NCBI GenBank assembly: GCA_019312705.1
Contig: JAFDCW010000189.1
Span: forward strand, 1 to 7,604
DNA: 7,604 nt
Source of the DNA: Deltaproteobacteria bacterium
GTDB taxonomy: Bacteria > Myxococcota > Polyangia > Polyangiales > B10-G4
Direction of reading: 5' to 3'
The translations under genes and the position numbers were made by a program. Position 1 is the stretch's first letter. Each line of letters opens with the position of its first letter. Shown here one piece after another: positions 1 through 6,096 of the stretch. The notes beneath the pieces are model-generated. The model was not told the DNA's origin, made no database searches, and worked only from the letters and a program-made list of their open reading frames with translations.

Positions 1-1124
1 CGGCCCTTGATCCAGAGGCGGCCGACTTCACCCTGGGCCACGTCGTTCCCGTCTGCACCGACGATGCGCATCTCGTATCCCGGCACCTTCTTGCCGAGGG
101 AACCGAGCTTCACGTCCCCCGGATAGTTGGTGATGTAGATGTGGAACATCTCGGCCGAACCGATGCCGTCGAGGATCTCGGAGTTGGGCCAGCGAGCCTT
201 CCACCGGGCGTAGAGCTCCGCCGGGAGCGCTTCGCCGGCACTCAAGCTCATGCGCAGGCTCGACAGGTCGGGTTCGCGGTCGGAGTCCACCATCATGCGA
301 ATCATCGCCGGCACGTTGGTGAGTACCGTGACGCCGTGCTTCTCGACTTGGTCGAAGAGCAAGTCCGCCCGCGGCTTTTCTGGGAAGAGCACAGACGTGC
401 CCCCGACGGCGAAGGGGAACATGAGGTTCGTACCGGTGGCGTAGCCGAAGAAGAGCCGGGATACGCTGACGAAAACGTCGTCCTCCCGGAGGCCGAGGAC
501 GCCCTTGGCGTAGCGCTCGGTATTCCAGGCAAAGTCGCCGTGAAAGTGTACGGCGCCCTTGGGTTTGCCCGTGGTCCCGCTCGTGAACAGCCACCCGGCG
601 ACGTCGTCTCGACCGGTGTCGGCGTTCGCGAGGCCGGCATCCGCCGCTGCGAGGGCCTCCTCCCACTCTTCGAACCCGTCGGCCTCGCCGCCGACGACAA
701 AGCGGGCCCGACATCGCGGATGCTTCGCGAGGGCTGGACCGAGGCGGTCGAGCGTCGAAGCGTGGGCGACCACGGCGCGGGCCCGGGTGTAGCCGAGCAG
801 GTATTCCATGTCGGCTGCGGGCACGAGGGGGTTGCCCATGCAAAAGACCGCCCCCGCCTTGAGGGTGCCAAACCAGGCGTCGACGAACTCGATGCCGTCG
901 GGCAGCAGGATGAGTACCCGGTCTTCGACGTCGATGCCCCGCGACGACAAAGCCGAGTGGGCCCGATTGGCCCGGTCCTGGACCGCGGCATACGAGTAGC
1001 TGTCTTCGCCGACACGCACCGCGGTGCGCTCGCCCTTCCCCTCGCGCAATCGCGCGTCGAGGAAGTAGTCGGCCATGTTGAAGCGTTCGGGGATCTCGAA
1101 AAACGACGTATCGGGCGGAGCCAT
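1..1124 (-). CDS. Benzoate-CoA ligase family (aromatic acyl-CoA ligase), 3' end cut by window edge
   Basis: This is an ANL-superfamily adenylate-forming enzyme. Such enzymes use ATP to activate a carboxylic acid, probably aromatic, to an acyl-AMP and then to the CoA thioester in the cytoplasm. The frame is open from ATG 1124 to the left edge (374 codons), with an in-frame TAG four codons upstream, so this is the first possible start. I see the N-terminal 'ERFNMADYFLD' block typical of benzoate-CoA ligases, the phosphate-binding loop TSGTTGKPKG (residues 181-190), the 'SAGEALP' block (295-301), and 'DGIGSAEMFHIYITNYPGD' (319-337), which closely resembles the family's DGIGSTEM-H-I block. The hinge and the catalytic lysine of the C-terminal lid lie outside the window. 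Benzoate, hydroxybenzoate and aminobenzoate ligases share these motifs, so the substrate is open. It lies 63 bases after the small unknown gene and may or may not share its transcript. Family call is firm; exact substrate is not. Confidence 0.93.
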   Translation of the reverse strand, partial: MAPPDTSFFEIPERFNMADYFLDARLREGKGERTAVRVGEDSYSYAAVQDRANRAHSALSSRGIDVEDRVLILLPDGIEFVDAWFGTLKAGAVFCMGNPLVPAADMEYLLGYTRARAVVAHASTLDRLGPALAKHPRCRARFVVGGEADGFEEWEEALAAADAGLANADTGRDDVAGWLFTSGTTGKPKGAVHFHGDFAWNTERYAKGVLGLREDDVFVSVSRLFFGYATGTNLMFPFAVGGTSVLFPEKPRADLLFDQVEKHGVTVLTNVPAMIRMMVDSDREPDLSSLRMSLSAGEALPAELYARWKARWPNSEILDGIGSAEMFHIYITNYPGDVKLGSLGKKVPGYEMRIVGADGNDVAQGEVGRLWIKG

Positions 1125-1187
1125 GGTCGCACCCTACCCTCGAACGCCGGTGAGGTCGACGGGGCGACGCGCGGCGGCGGGGGAGGC

Positions 1188-1523
1188 CTACTTGCGCAGG
1201 TCGGCTTCGAGCTCGTCGTCGGTCGCGAAGACGTCGGCGACGGCGCCGCGCTCGCAGAGCCAGTCTCCGATGCCCGACAGCCCCCGGTTGCGGCCCGCCC
1301 GCTTGCCTACGAACTCGAAGAGCTTCTCCGCGAGCAGGCGCCGGTCGGCGTCGGGTTCGAACTCCACGACCTCGCGTTTTTCCCAGTCCTCGAGCAGCGC
1401 CTCGAGGGAGGCGATGTGGCGGTCCATGGGAGACGACATGCGAACCGGCTCCTCGACGTCGCCCATCAACGACGCCAAGAGGGCCTCCGCGCTGCTGATC
1501 CCGGTGTCTTCCTCGGTGCCCAT
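1188..1523 (-). CDS. Small acidic protein of unknown function (111 aa)
   Basis: I do not recognise this protein. The predicted product has 111 residues, no signal peptide and no membrane segment, so it is probably cytoplasmic. It begins with an acidic stretch (MGTEEDTG), followed by likely helices at about 11-20 and 33-50 (rich in Leu, Glu, Asp, Trp). A better-ordered region follows at 55-110, with 'LLAEKLFEFVGKRAG' (63-77) and 'GIGDWLCERGAVADVFATDD' (84-103). The frame is open upstream to an ATG at 1640, which would overlap the GTPase gene by 59 bases. I chose ATG 1523 because AGGAG stands seven bases before it and the longer N-terminus is Arg/Gly-rich, like read-through spacer. It lies 58 bases after the DUF697 GTPase gene and 63 before the acyl-CoA ligase, all in one direction, so co-transcription with the GTPase is likely. 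A helper role for that GTPase is only a guess. Confidence 0.75.
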   Translation of the reverse strand: MGTEEDTGISSAEALLASLMGDVEEPVRMSSPMDRHIASLEALLEDWEKREVVEFEPDADRRLLAEKLFEFVGKRAGRNRGLSGIGDWLCERGAVADVFATDDELEADLRK

Positions 1524-1530
1524 GTCGATG

Positions 1531-1535
1531 CTCCT
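1531..1535 (-). promoter_or_regulatory. Shine-Dalgarno AGGAG of the small unknown gene
   Basis: On the minus strand AGGAG is followed by seven bases and then ATG at 1523. It is the clearest ribosome binding site in the window, and it decides the start in favour of the 111-residue form over the longer one beginning inside the upstream gene. Confidence 0.7.
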
Positions 1536-1581
1536 GCCTTCTGCCCGTCTACTCGCTTGCCGCCCGGCCGGGTCCGATCTT

Positions 1582-2736
1582 CTAGCTCTGGGAAGCGCGC
1601 CGTGGGAGTTCTTTCGGACCATCCCCGAGGAAATATGCAATCGCCCCCTGGCCGAGGGTGGCGGTCCCGGCCCCGGCGATACCCGCGGAGACGAGGGTCC
1701 CGGCCCCGGGGATCAACTTGGCGAGCTGCTGGGCGGTCCACCGGAGGCCCATGCCGGTGCCGCCGACCACCCCCATCGAACCGATCCATTCGAGGGCGGC
1801 CTTGCGGTCCCAGGGGCCACCACCGAGGTGGGCGATCGCGGAAACCATCACCACCTGGAGCGGCGCGATGATGAACGCATCGGAGAGGGGCACCGGCGCG
1901 AGGCCGATGGTCAGGGCGAGGGTCGAGCAGCTGTGAACGATTTGGTTGGCGACTCCGCGACGGGCCCCCGTCGCTCGGCCGAGGGCGCGTGCACCTTCGA
2001 GGCGCGCCGTCTCGGGAAGCTCGGCAAAGATGACGGTGCTGAGCTCCTCGATGCCACTGTCGCCGGCGGCGCTCGCCGCGAGGACCGCTCGAACATCGAG
2101 GCCTCGTTCCCGGACCGCCGCTTCGAGGCGTTGGCGAAGCAAATCGATTGCTTGCAGCTTCTCCTCCGGCCAGGGGTCCGCACCCTCGGTGGCGGGAGGC
2201 ACCTCGTCGACTCGGGAGAGCACGGCGATGATCGGCGGAGGAGTCTCGTAGAATGCGCCGATGCGACCAAGCAATTCGCTCACCGCGTCGAGGCCGGCCG
2301 TTTGATGGTCATCGAGCTCGCGAGGGGCGATGGGAACCAAGACGACATCGGGAACCGCTTCGGCGAGGGCACGATCGAGGAGGGGCGGAGCGGCGCCTGG
2401 GTCGTCATCCGAAGACGGTTCTTGGGTATCTTGGGTGTCTTGGGTGTTCTGCGGGTCGATCTCGAGCCAGTCGATGCGGGACCCGTGAGCGTCGACCCGG
2501 AGCCATTGCCCTGGAGCCATCGGCCGATCCGTCGGCAGCGCGTCTTTGCCGAGCAGCGCGTTGCCGAGGCGGCTCCGGCCACTGCCGGGGCGACCCACCG
2601 CGGCAATGCGCGGCGCCCGGCGCTCGTAGAGCACGGAGCGAAGGCTCTGGATGTCGCGCTTCAGGGTCGAGACGAAGGGCAGCTTCTCGAGCACGTCGAG
2701 GAGCTGCTCCACCGCTCCGTGGGGGCTTTCCGTCAC
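1582..2736 (-). CDS. GTPase-like protein with C-terminal DUF697 domain; degenerate P-loop
   Basis: The protein has 384 residues: an N-terminal helix, an Era-type G domain (about 42-240), and a C-terminal DUF697 (YcjF-like) domain (about 255-372). G-domain marks are a P-loop GRPGSGRS (48-55) with Arg54 in place of the usual Lys, a G3 region 'WLEIDPQ' (90-96) keeping one Asp but not DxxG, 'SRVD' (174-177) in place of N/TKxD, and 'ASAAGDSGIEEL' (221-232) as G5. DUF697 marks are 'PVPLSDAFIIAPLQVVMVSA' (281-300) and 'KLIPGAGTLVSAGIAGAGTA' (340-359), both hydrophobic and likely membrane-associating. Known DUF697 GTPases are mostly uncharacterised membrane-linked proteins. Arg for Lys, plus the lost Gly, suggests weak or absent GTP hydrolysis. 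The start is GTG 2736: the in-frame upstream TGA leaves no other start, and the ribosome site is weak. It follows the TPR gene after 71 bases and precedes a small gene by 58. The fold call is firm; activity is inferred. Confidence 0.88.
   Translation of the reverse strand: MTESPHGAVEQLLDVLEKLPFVSTLKRDIQSLRSVLYERRAPRIAAVGRPGSGRSRLGNALLGKDALPTDRPMAPGQWLRVDAHGSRIDWLEIDPQNTQDTQDTQEPSSDDDPGAAPPLLDRALAEAVPDVVLVPIAPRELDDHQTAGLDAVSELLGRIGAFYETPPPIIAVLSRVDEVPPATEGADPWPEEKLQAIDLLRQRLEAAVRERGLDVRAVLAASAAGDSGIEELSTVIFAELPETARLEGARALGRATGARRGVANQIVHSCSTLALTIGLAPVPLSDAFIIAPLQVVMVSAIAHLGGGPWDRKAALEWIGSMGVVGGTGMGLRWTAQQLAKLIPGAGTLVSAGIAGAGTATLGQGAIAYFLGDGPKELPRRASQS
2421..2447 (-). repeat. Three tandem 9-base units coding (Thr-Gln-Asp)-type repeats
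   Basis: Three adjacent copies of CTTGGGTGT (plus strand; the first copy has A for G at position 8) run without gaps. On the coding strand they give the run N-T-Q-D-T-Q-D-T-Q at about residues 97-105 of the DUF697 protein. They sit directly after the degraded G3 motif, where a working GTPase has its switch II region. The next bases (TCTGCGGGT) look like a decayed fourth copy. Confidence 0.8.
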
Positions 2737-2784
2737 CCGCCCAGGATGGGTCGCCCCGCTCGAAAATCAACCGCTAGGTCTGCG

Positions 2785-2809
2785 AAGAATAAAAAGCAGG
2801 AAAAGCTTC
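2785..2809 (-). terminator. Weak candidate hairpin and T-rich tail after the TPR gene
   Basis: On the minus strand a five-pair stem (GAAGC with GCTTT, one G-T wobble) encloses a seven-base loop. It is followed by TTTTTATTCTT, with the tail overlapping the stem's 3' arm. The stem is short and begins inside the TPR gene's TGA stop, so as an intrinsic terminator it would be weak. Support comes mainly from position: it lies in the only A+T-rich spacer, at the boundary between the MoxR module and the GTPase gene. Confidence 0.25.
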
Positions 2810-5045
2810 ACGGGGGAGCGTCGATCGCCTGCTGGAGGAGGTTCTGCATTTGTTCCCGGGCGACCTCGGCCCCGGTCGTGGTGCGGCCGTCGAGGCTCGA
2901 AAGGTCAGCGCTGGACAGCGACACGGCGGCGCCGAACACGATGTCGTGGAACTCCGAGGCGAGGAAGAGGGCCGCGTCGAGGGGCTCGGGTCGATCCCCG
3001 AGGACCGGCTCCTCATCGTCTGCTCCTTGTGCTCCTGGGCCTTCTTCCCCGTCTGGCTCTTCTTCTCCGTCGGGCGCCCCCCCCGAAGCCTCCGCCGCTT
3101 CGAGAGCGTCCCGCCGCTCCTCCCAGGCCTCGAGGGCCTCCTGGAACTGCTCCTCGAGGGCCACGGGGTCGACCCGGGCACAGCGGATCCGGGCGCCCTC
3201 GGGTGAATTGAGGCACGCCTGCACCTGCCCCTCATCCTCGCTCACCCGGACCTCGAACCCGGCGTCATCGGTGAATCGCGGGGAGCGCCCGATCATGGCC
3301 CCGACGTCTGCGGCGAGGGACGACCCCCCGGTGACTCGAACCCGCGCCGGGATGGCGACGCGCAGGCGCCGGAGCACCCCCCCATCGACCGCAAGGGCGT
3401 CCCCGAAATAGGCAATGGCCTCACTATTTTGTCCCCGGCGCCGGGCAGCCTCGGCCGCGACGACGGACAAGCGCGCGCGAAGGAGCGCCTCCGTGGTCGG
3501 TAACGATTCGAGGGCCCGCTGGGCGAAGTCCATCGCCTCCGCTTCGTCCCCCGATGCGAGGGCGAGCTCGGCCTCGATGCCGTCGAAGTACGCGTCCAAA
3601 GGAGACGGTCCCTCGAGGATGCGCGCCTCGCGGATGGCGACGGCGACGACCCCCGACCCGAGCACGTCGACGAGGTCCCCGACGAGCCACGGGGACAAGG
3701 GCTCGAGGCCGCCGTTCACGTAGAAGCGGAACGTCAACGCGAGGCGTCGTTCATCGGCGAGGCTCGCTCGGATGCGTTCTTCGTCCCCCAAGAGGGCCGA
3801 GTCATCGAAGACCCGGCGGGCAACGCCCTCGAATTGCCCGAGGACGCCGCCAAACGCTGCACGCTCGGCGTCGCGTTCGGCCTGGGTGCGCAGGATGGCG
3901 CGCCGAAGCAACGCGTGAGCGCCCTCGGCCTGCTCCGCCGAAGAACTGGTGAGGCCCCGGCGGTCGGGCTGGTCGATCGCGCGGCCGACGGCGCGGGCGG
4001 CGATGTCGGTCTCCCCAGCGACGAGCATGACGGTCGCAAAAGCGACGTCGGTTTCGGCCCGGTCCTGGTCCCGGAGATAGGCCGGCTGCCGCCGTCGCCA
4101 GCGCTGCATCTCGCGGAGCGCCCCGGCGGCGTCGGTCATGCGCCCCTGGTCGAGGTACTGTCGCGCTAGGAGACGCCACGGGTTGGCGGGGGTGAACTCG
4201 AGGCGCCGGGCGCCCTCGAGGGCAAGGGCCTCGGCTTGATCGAAGGAGAGGGTCGAACGGGCGGCTTGCGCCGCGTTGAAGGCGTGCACCGTCAGGGCCC
4301 CCTCGTCCTCGGTACCGCGACGCTCGCGAGCGTTCTCGACGGCCGCGAGGCAGGCCTCCAGCCATGGGTGGCGTCTGCCGGCCTCGCCCTCGACGGCACA
4401 GAGCGCATTGAGCCCGGACGAGCGCATCCACGGGTCCCGCCGCGCCTTCGTCGCCCGGAGCGCAAAGTCCCGGGCCTCGTCGTAGCGGCCGAGACCGATC
4501 AGCGGCCACGCGTGCTCCGCGAGCAGGTCCGGATCGTAGAGGTAGTCGTGATAGCCCTGGATCTCGAGCTGGTAGTCGTAGAGTTCCATCTCTCCGGCGA
4601 GGCCCTGAATGGCATAGAGGGTGTCGCGGTGCAGCTCCCAGGGAGCGCCATCGGAGCGGGACGAAGCGACCCAGGTCGTCTCGTAGAGTTCCCGGGCGCG
4701 GCCGAGATGAAACATCGAGCGCGCGAGGGAACCTTCGGCCTCCCGCAGCACCTGGCCGAGAACAAAATGACCAACGAGGCTGTCGTCGTCCGCGGCGAGG
4801 GCCTCCTCGGCCTTCGTCCGGGCGCCGACCAGCTTCTCTTCGGAGTAGAGGCGAAGCGCCTCGACCTCGACGTCGGTGCGCGCAGCCGACGCCCCCGCCC
4901 CGGTCTGCGCCGTCGCCTCGGGCATGAGCGCCAGCACGCCGACACAGACGACCCACGCCGCGGCCACCGAGGCGAGGACCGTCCGGGACCGTTTCGCCGA
5001 AACGAAAAGCCGAACGCGCCGAAGGCTGTCGAGAAGGGGACCCAT
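2808..5045 (-). CDS. Large TPR-repeat protein, N-terminally anchored or secreted, of the MoxR module
   Basis: The protein has 745 residues. A basic N-terminus (RR, RSR) precedes one hydrophobic segment (about 22-41), then 'EATAQTG', which could be a signal peptidase site near 46. The bulk is therefore probably extracytoplasmic. Helical-hairpin TPR-like pairs are visible at about 60-125, 140-200, 250-315 and best at 485-553 (two adjacent repeats ending 'AIAYFGDALAVDGG'). A compact non-TPR segment with two cysteines follows (about 560-625; C611, C622), then a charged coil (627-652), a Gly/Glu/Asp-rich linker (654-684), and a hydrophobic C-terminal block (686-745) with 'SLDGRTTTG'. TPR proteins serve as binding scaffolds and often accompany MoxR genes (for example BatB/BatE in Bat operons), but I cannot match this one to a named family. 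ATG 5045 lies four bases after the MoxR stop, with no clear Shine-Dalgarno, so translational coupling is likely. The TPR class is fairly sure; the role is inferred from context. Confidence 0.85.
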   Translation of the reverse strand: MGPLLDSLRRVRLFVSAKRSRTVLASVAAAWVVCVGVLALMPEATAQTGAGASAARTDVEVEALRLYSEEKLVGARTKAEEALAADDDSLVGHFVLGQVLREAEGSLARSMFHLGRARELYETTWVASSRSDGAPWELHRDTLYAIQGLAGEMELYDYQLEIQGYHDYLYDPDLLAEHAWPLIGLGRYDEARDFALRATKARRDPWMRSSGLNALCAVEGEAGRRHPWLEACLAAVENARERRGTEDEGALTVHAFNAAQAARSTLSFDQAEALALEGARRLEFTPANPWRLLARQYLDQGRMTDAAGALREMQRWRRRQPAYLRDQDRAETDVAFATVMLVAGETDIAARAVGRAIDQPDRRGLTSSSAEQAEGAHALLRRAILRTQAERDAERAAFGGVLGQFEGVARRVFDDSALLGDEERIRASLADERRLALTFRFYVNGGLEPLSPWLVGDLVDVLGSGVVAVAIREARILEGPSPLDAYFDGIEAELALASGDEAEAMDFAQRALESLPTTEALLRARLSVVAAEAARRRGQNSEAIAYFGDALAVDGGVLRRLRVAIPARVRVTGGSSLAADVGAMIGRSPRFTDDAGFEVRVSEDEGQVQACLNSPEGARIRCARVDPVALEEQFQEALEAWEERRDALEAAEASGGAPDGEEEPDGEEGPGAQGADDEEPVLGDRPEPLDAALFLASEFHDIVFGAAVSLSSADLSSLDGRTTTGAEVAREQMQNLLQQAIDAPP

Positions 5046-5049
5046 GGAA

Positions 5050-6087
5050 CTATTTCTGCATCGTCGCGCGGGCTAGCCGCTCTAGGGGCTCCGCCATGCA
5101 CTCGTGCACCACCGTCTCGAGGGTATCCCCCCCCGGGGCGAGCTCGAGGCGATGGCCGAAGACGTAGGTCCCGAGCGCGTGGATGTCCTCGGCCGTGACG
5201 TGGTCGCGCACCTGGCTCAGCGCGCGAGCCTGAAGAGCAGGGATCATCAGGACCAGGGCGCGGGTCGATGCGCCCTGGAGGACCCGCGGGTCCGCCCGGG
5301 TCTTGTTCGCGATGTCGACGAGGCACTCCCGAATCGCGGGGTCGAGGTGCACCGCGTTCTCGACGACTGCCCGGGCGTCGAGGATCTCGGTGCGCGTGAC
5401 CCGAGGCAGGTCGGAGCCGATTCCCTCTCGCCGCTGCTTCAGGCTCGCCAGGACCTGGAGCTCGGCGTCCCGGGAGATGTGGTTCATGCGGATCTTGAAG
5501 AGGAAGCGGTCGAGCTGCGCGCTGGGGAGCGGAAAGGTGCCCGAGAGGTCGAGGGGGTTCTGGGTCGCGATGACGAAAAAGAAAGGGTCGAGGGCCCGGG
5601 TGCGGTTGTCGACGGTGACCTGCTTTTCGCCCATGGCCTCGAGCAGCGCCGACTGGACCTTGGGCGAGGTTCGGTTGATCTCGTCGGCTAGGACCACGTG
5701 CGCGAAGACGGGGCCGGGACGAAAGAAAAACCGATTCGTATTCGGGTCGAAGATGGTCGTGCCGGTGACATCCGACGGCAGGAGGTCCGGGGTGAACTGG
5801 ATACGGCGTATCGTGACGATGTCGTCGTCGGGGAGGTCATCGATGATGGAGTCCCCGAGAGCCTTGGCGAGGGTCGTCTTGCCGGATCCGGGGTAGTCCT
5901 CGAGGAGCACGTGGCCATCGGCGAGGAGGGCTATCACCACGAGCTCGATCACCTCGTCGCGGCCGAGGACTGCCGTGCGCAGCCGGTCTCGAATGCGCGT
6001 GACGACCCCGTACGCCCCTTGCAGGTCGCTGATTCGTGGCGCGGGCTCGTAGGTGATGTGCTCACTCTGCTGGAAGTCGTTTTCCAT
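5050..6087 (-). CDS. MoxR-family AAA+ ATPase
   Basis: This 345-residue cytoplasmic AAA+ ATPase is of the usual length for MoxR proteins. It would use ATP hydrolysis to remodel or activate partner proteins. Visible motifs are Walker A DYPGSGKTT (64-72, Lys70), Walker B VVLADE (131-136) followed by 'INR', sensor 1 'ATQNP' (Asn177), the 'QLDRFLFK' block with an arginine finger candidate Arg194, and sensor 2 'GASTRA' (Arg276) in the C-terminal lid. All key residues are intact. ATG 6087 is the first start after an in-frame TAG. That TAG is the stop of the upstream transglutaminase gene, only 9 bases away and in the same frame; the spacer TAGGTAGAGAAC contains only a poor ribosome site. MoxR genes usually neighbour vWA/DUF58 proteins and TgpA-type transglutaminases; here the transglutaminase is upstream and a TPR gene downstream. 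Co-expression is likely. The actual client is unknown. Confidence 0.96.
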   Translation of the reverse strand: MENDFQQSEHITYEPAPRISDLQGAYGVVTRIRDRLRTAVLGRDEVIELVVIALLADGHVLLEDYPGSGKTTLAKALGDSIIDDLPDDDIVTIRRIQFTPDLLPSDVTGTTIFDPNTNRFFFRPGPVFAHVVLADEINRTSPKVQSALLEAMGEKQVTVDNRTRALDPFFFVIATQNPLDLSGTFPLPSAQLDRFLFKIRMNHISRDAELQVLASLKQRREGIGSDLPRVTRTEILDARAVVENAVHLDPAIRECLVDIANKTRADPRVLQGASTRALVLMIPALQARALSQVRDHVTAEDIHALGTYVFGHRLELAPGGDTLETVVHECMAEPLERLARATMQK

Positions 6088-6096
6088 GTTCTCTAC

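Noticed and set aside
28..1132. Two other long minus-strand frames over the ligase region (28-843 and 302-1132)
   Set aside because: Their products are Arg/Ser/Pro-rich and motif-free, while the third frame, open from 1124 to the edge, carries the full set of ligase motifs.
1563..1572. Perfect 10-base palindrome CCCGGCCGGG in the spacer after the GTPase gene
   Set aside because: It has no loop, no T-tract and no second copy seen; such G+C palindromes arise readily by chance at this base composition.
1524..1640. Longer form of the small gene starting at ATG 1640 inside the GTPase gene
   Set aside because: The extra residues look like translated spacer, and AGGAG is placed correctly for the ATG at 1523.
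141..1871. A 576-codon open frame on the plus strand
   Set aside because: It is antisense to the benzoate-CoA-ligase-like gene, the small gene and the end of the GTPase gene. It crosses their boundaries and has no recognisable domain.
2737..2810. Possible sigma-70 type promoter (TTGATT and TATTCT elements) before the GTPase gene
   Set aside because: The two elements are not in a workable order or spacing, so no promoter can be supported.
1075..3411. A 778-codon open frame on the plus strand
   Set aside because: It lies antisense to four well-supported genes and gives an Arg/Ser/Gly/Pro-rich product with no motif. Long antisense frames are common in G+C-rich coding DNA.
4236..5198. A 320-codon plus-strand frame, and a similar one at 6124-7140
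   Set aside because: Both are antisense shadows of the TPR/MoxR and transglutaminase genes, whose conserved motifs are clear on the minus strand.
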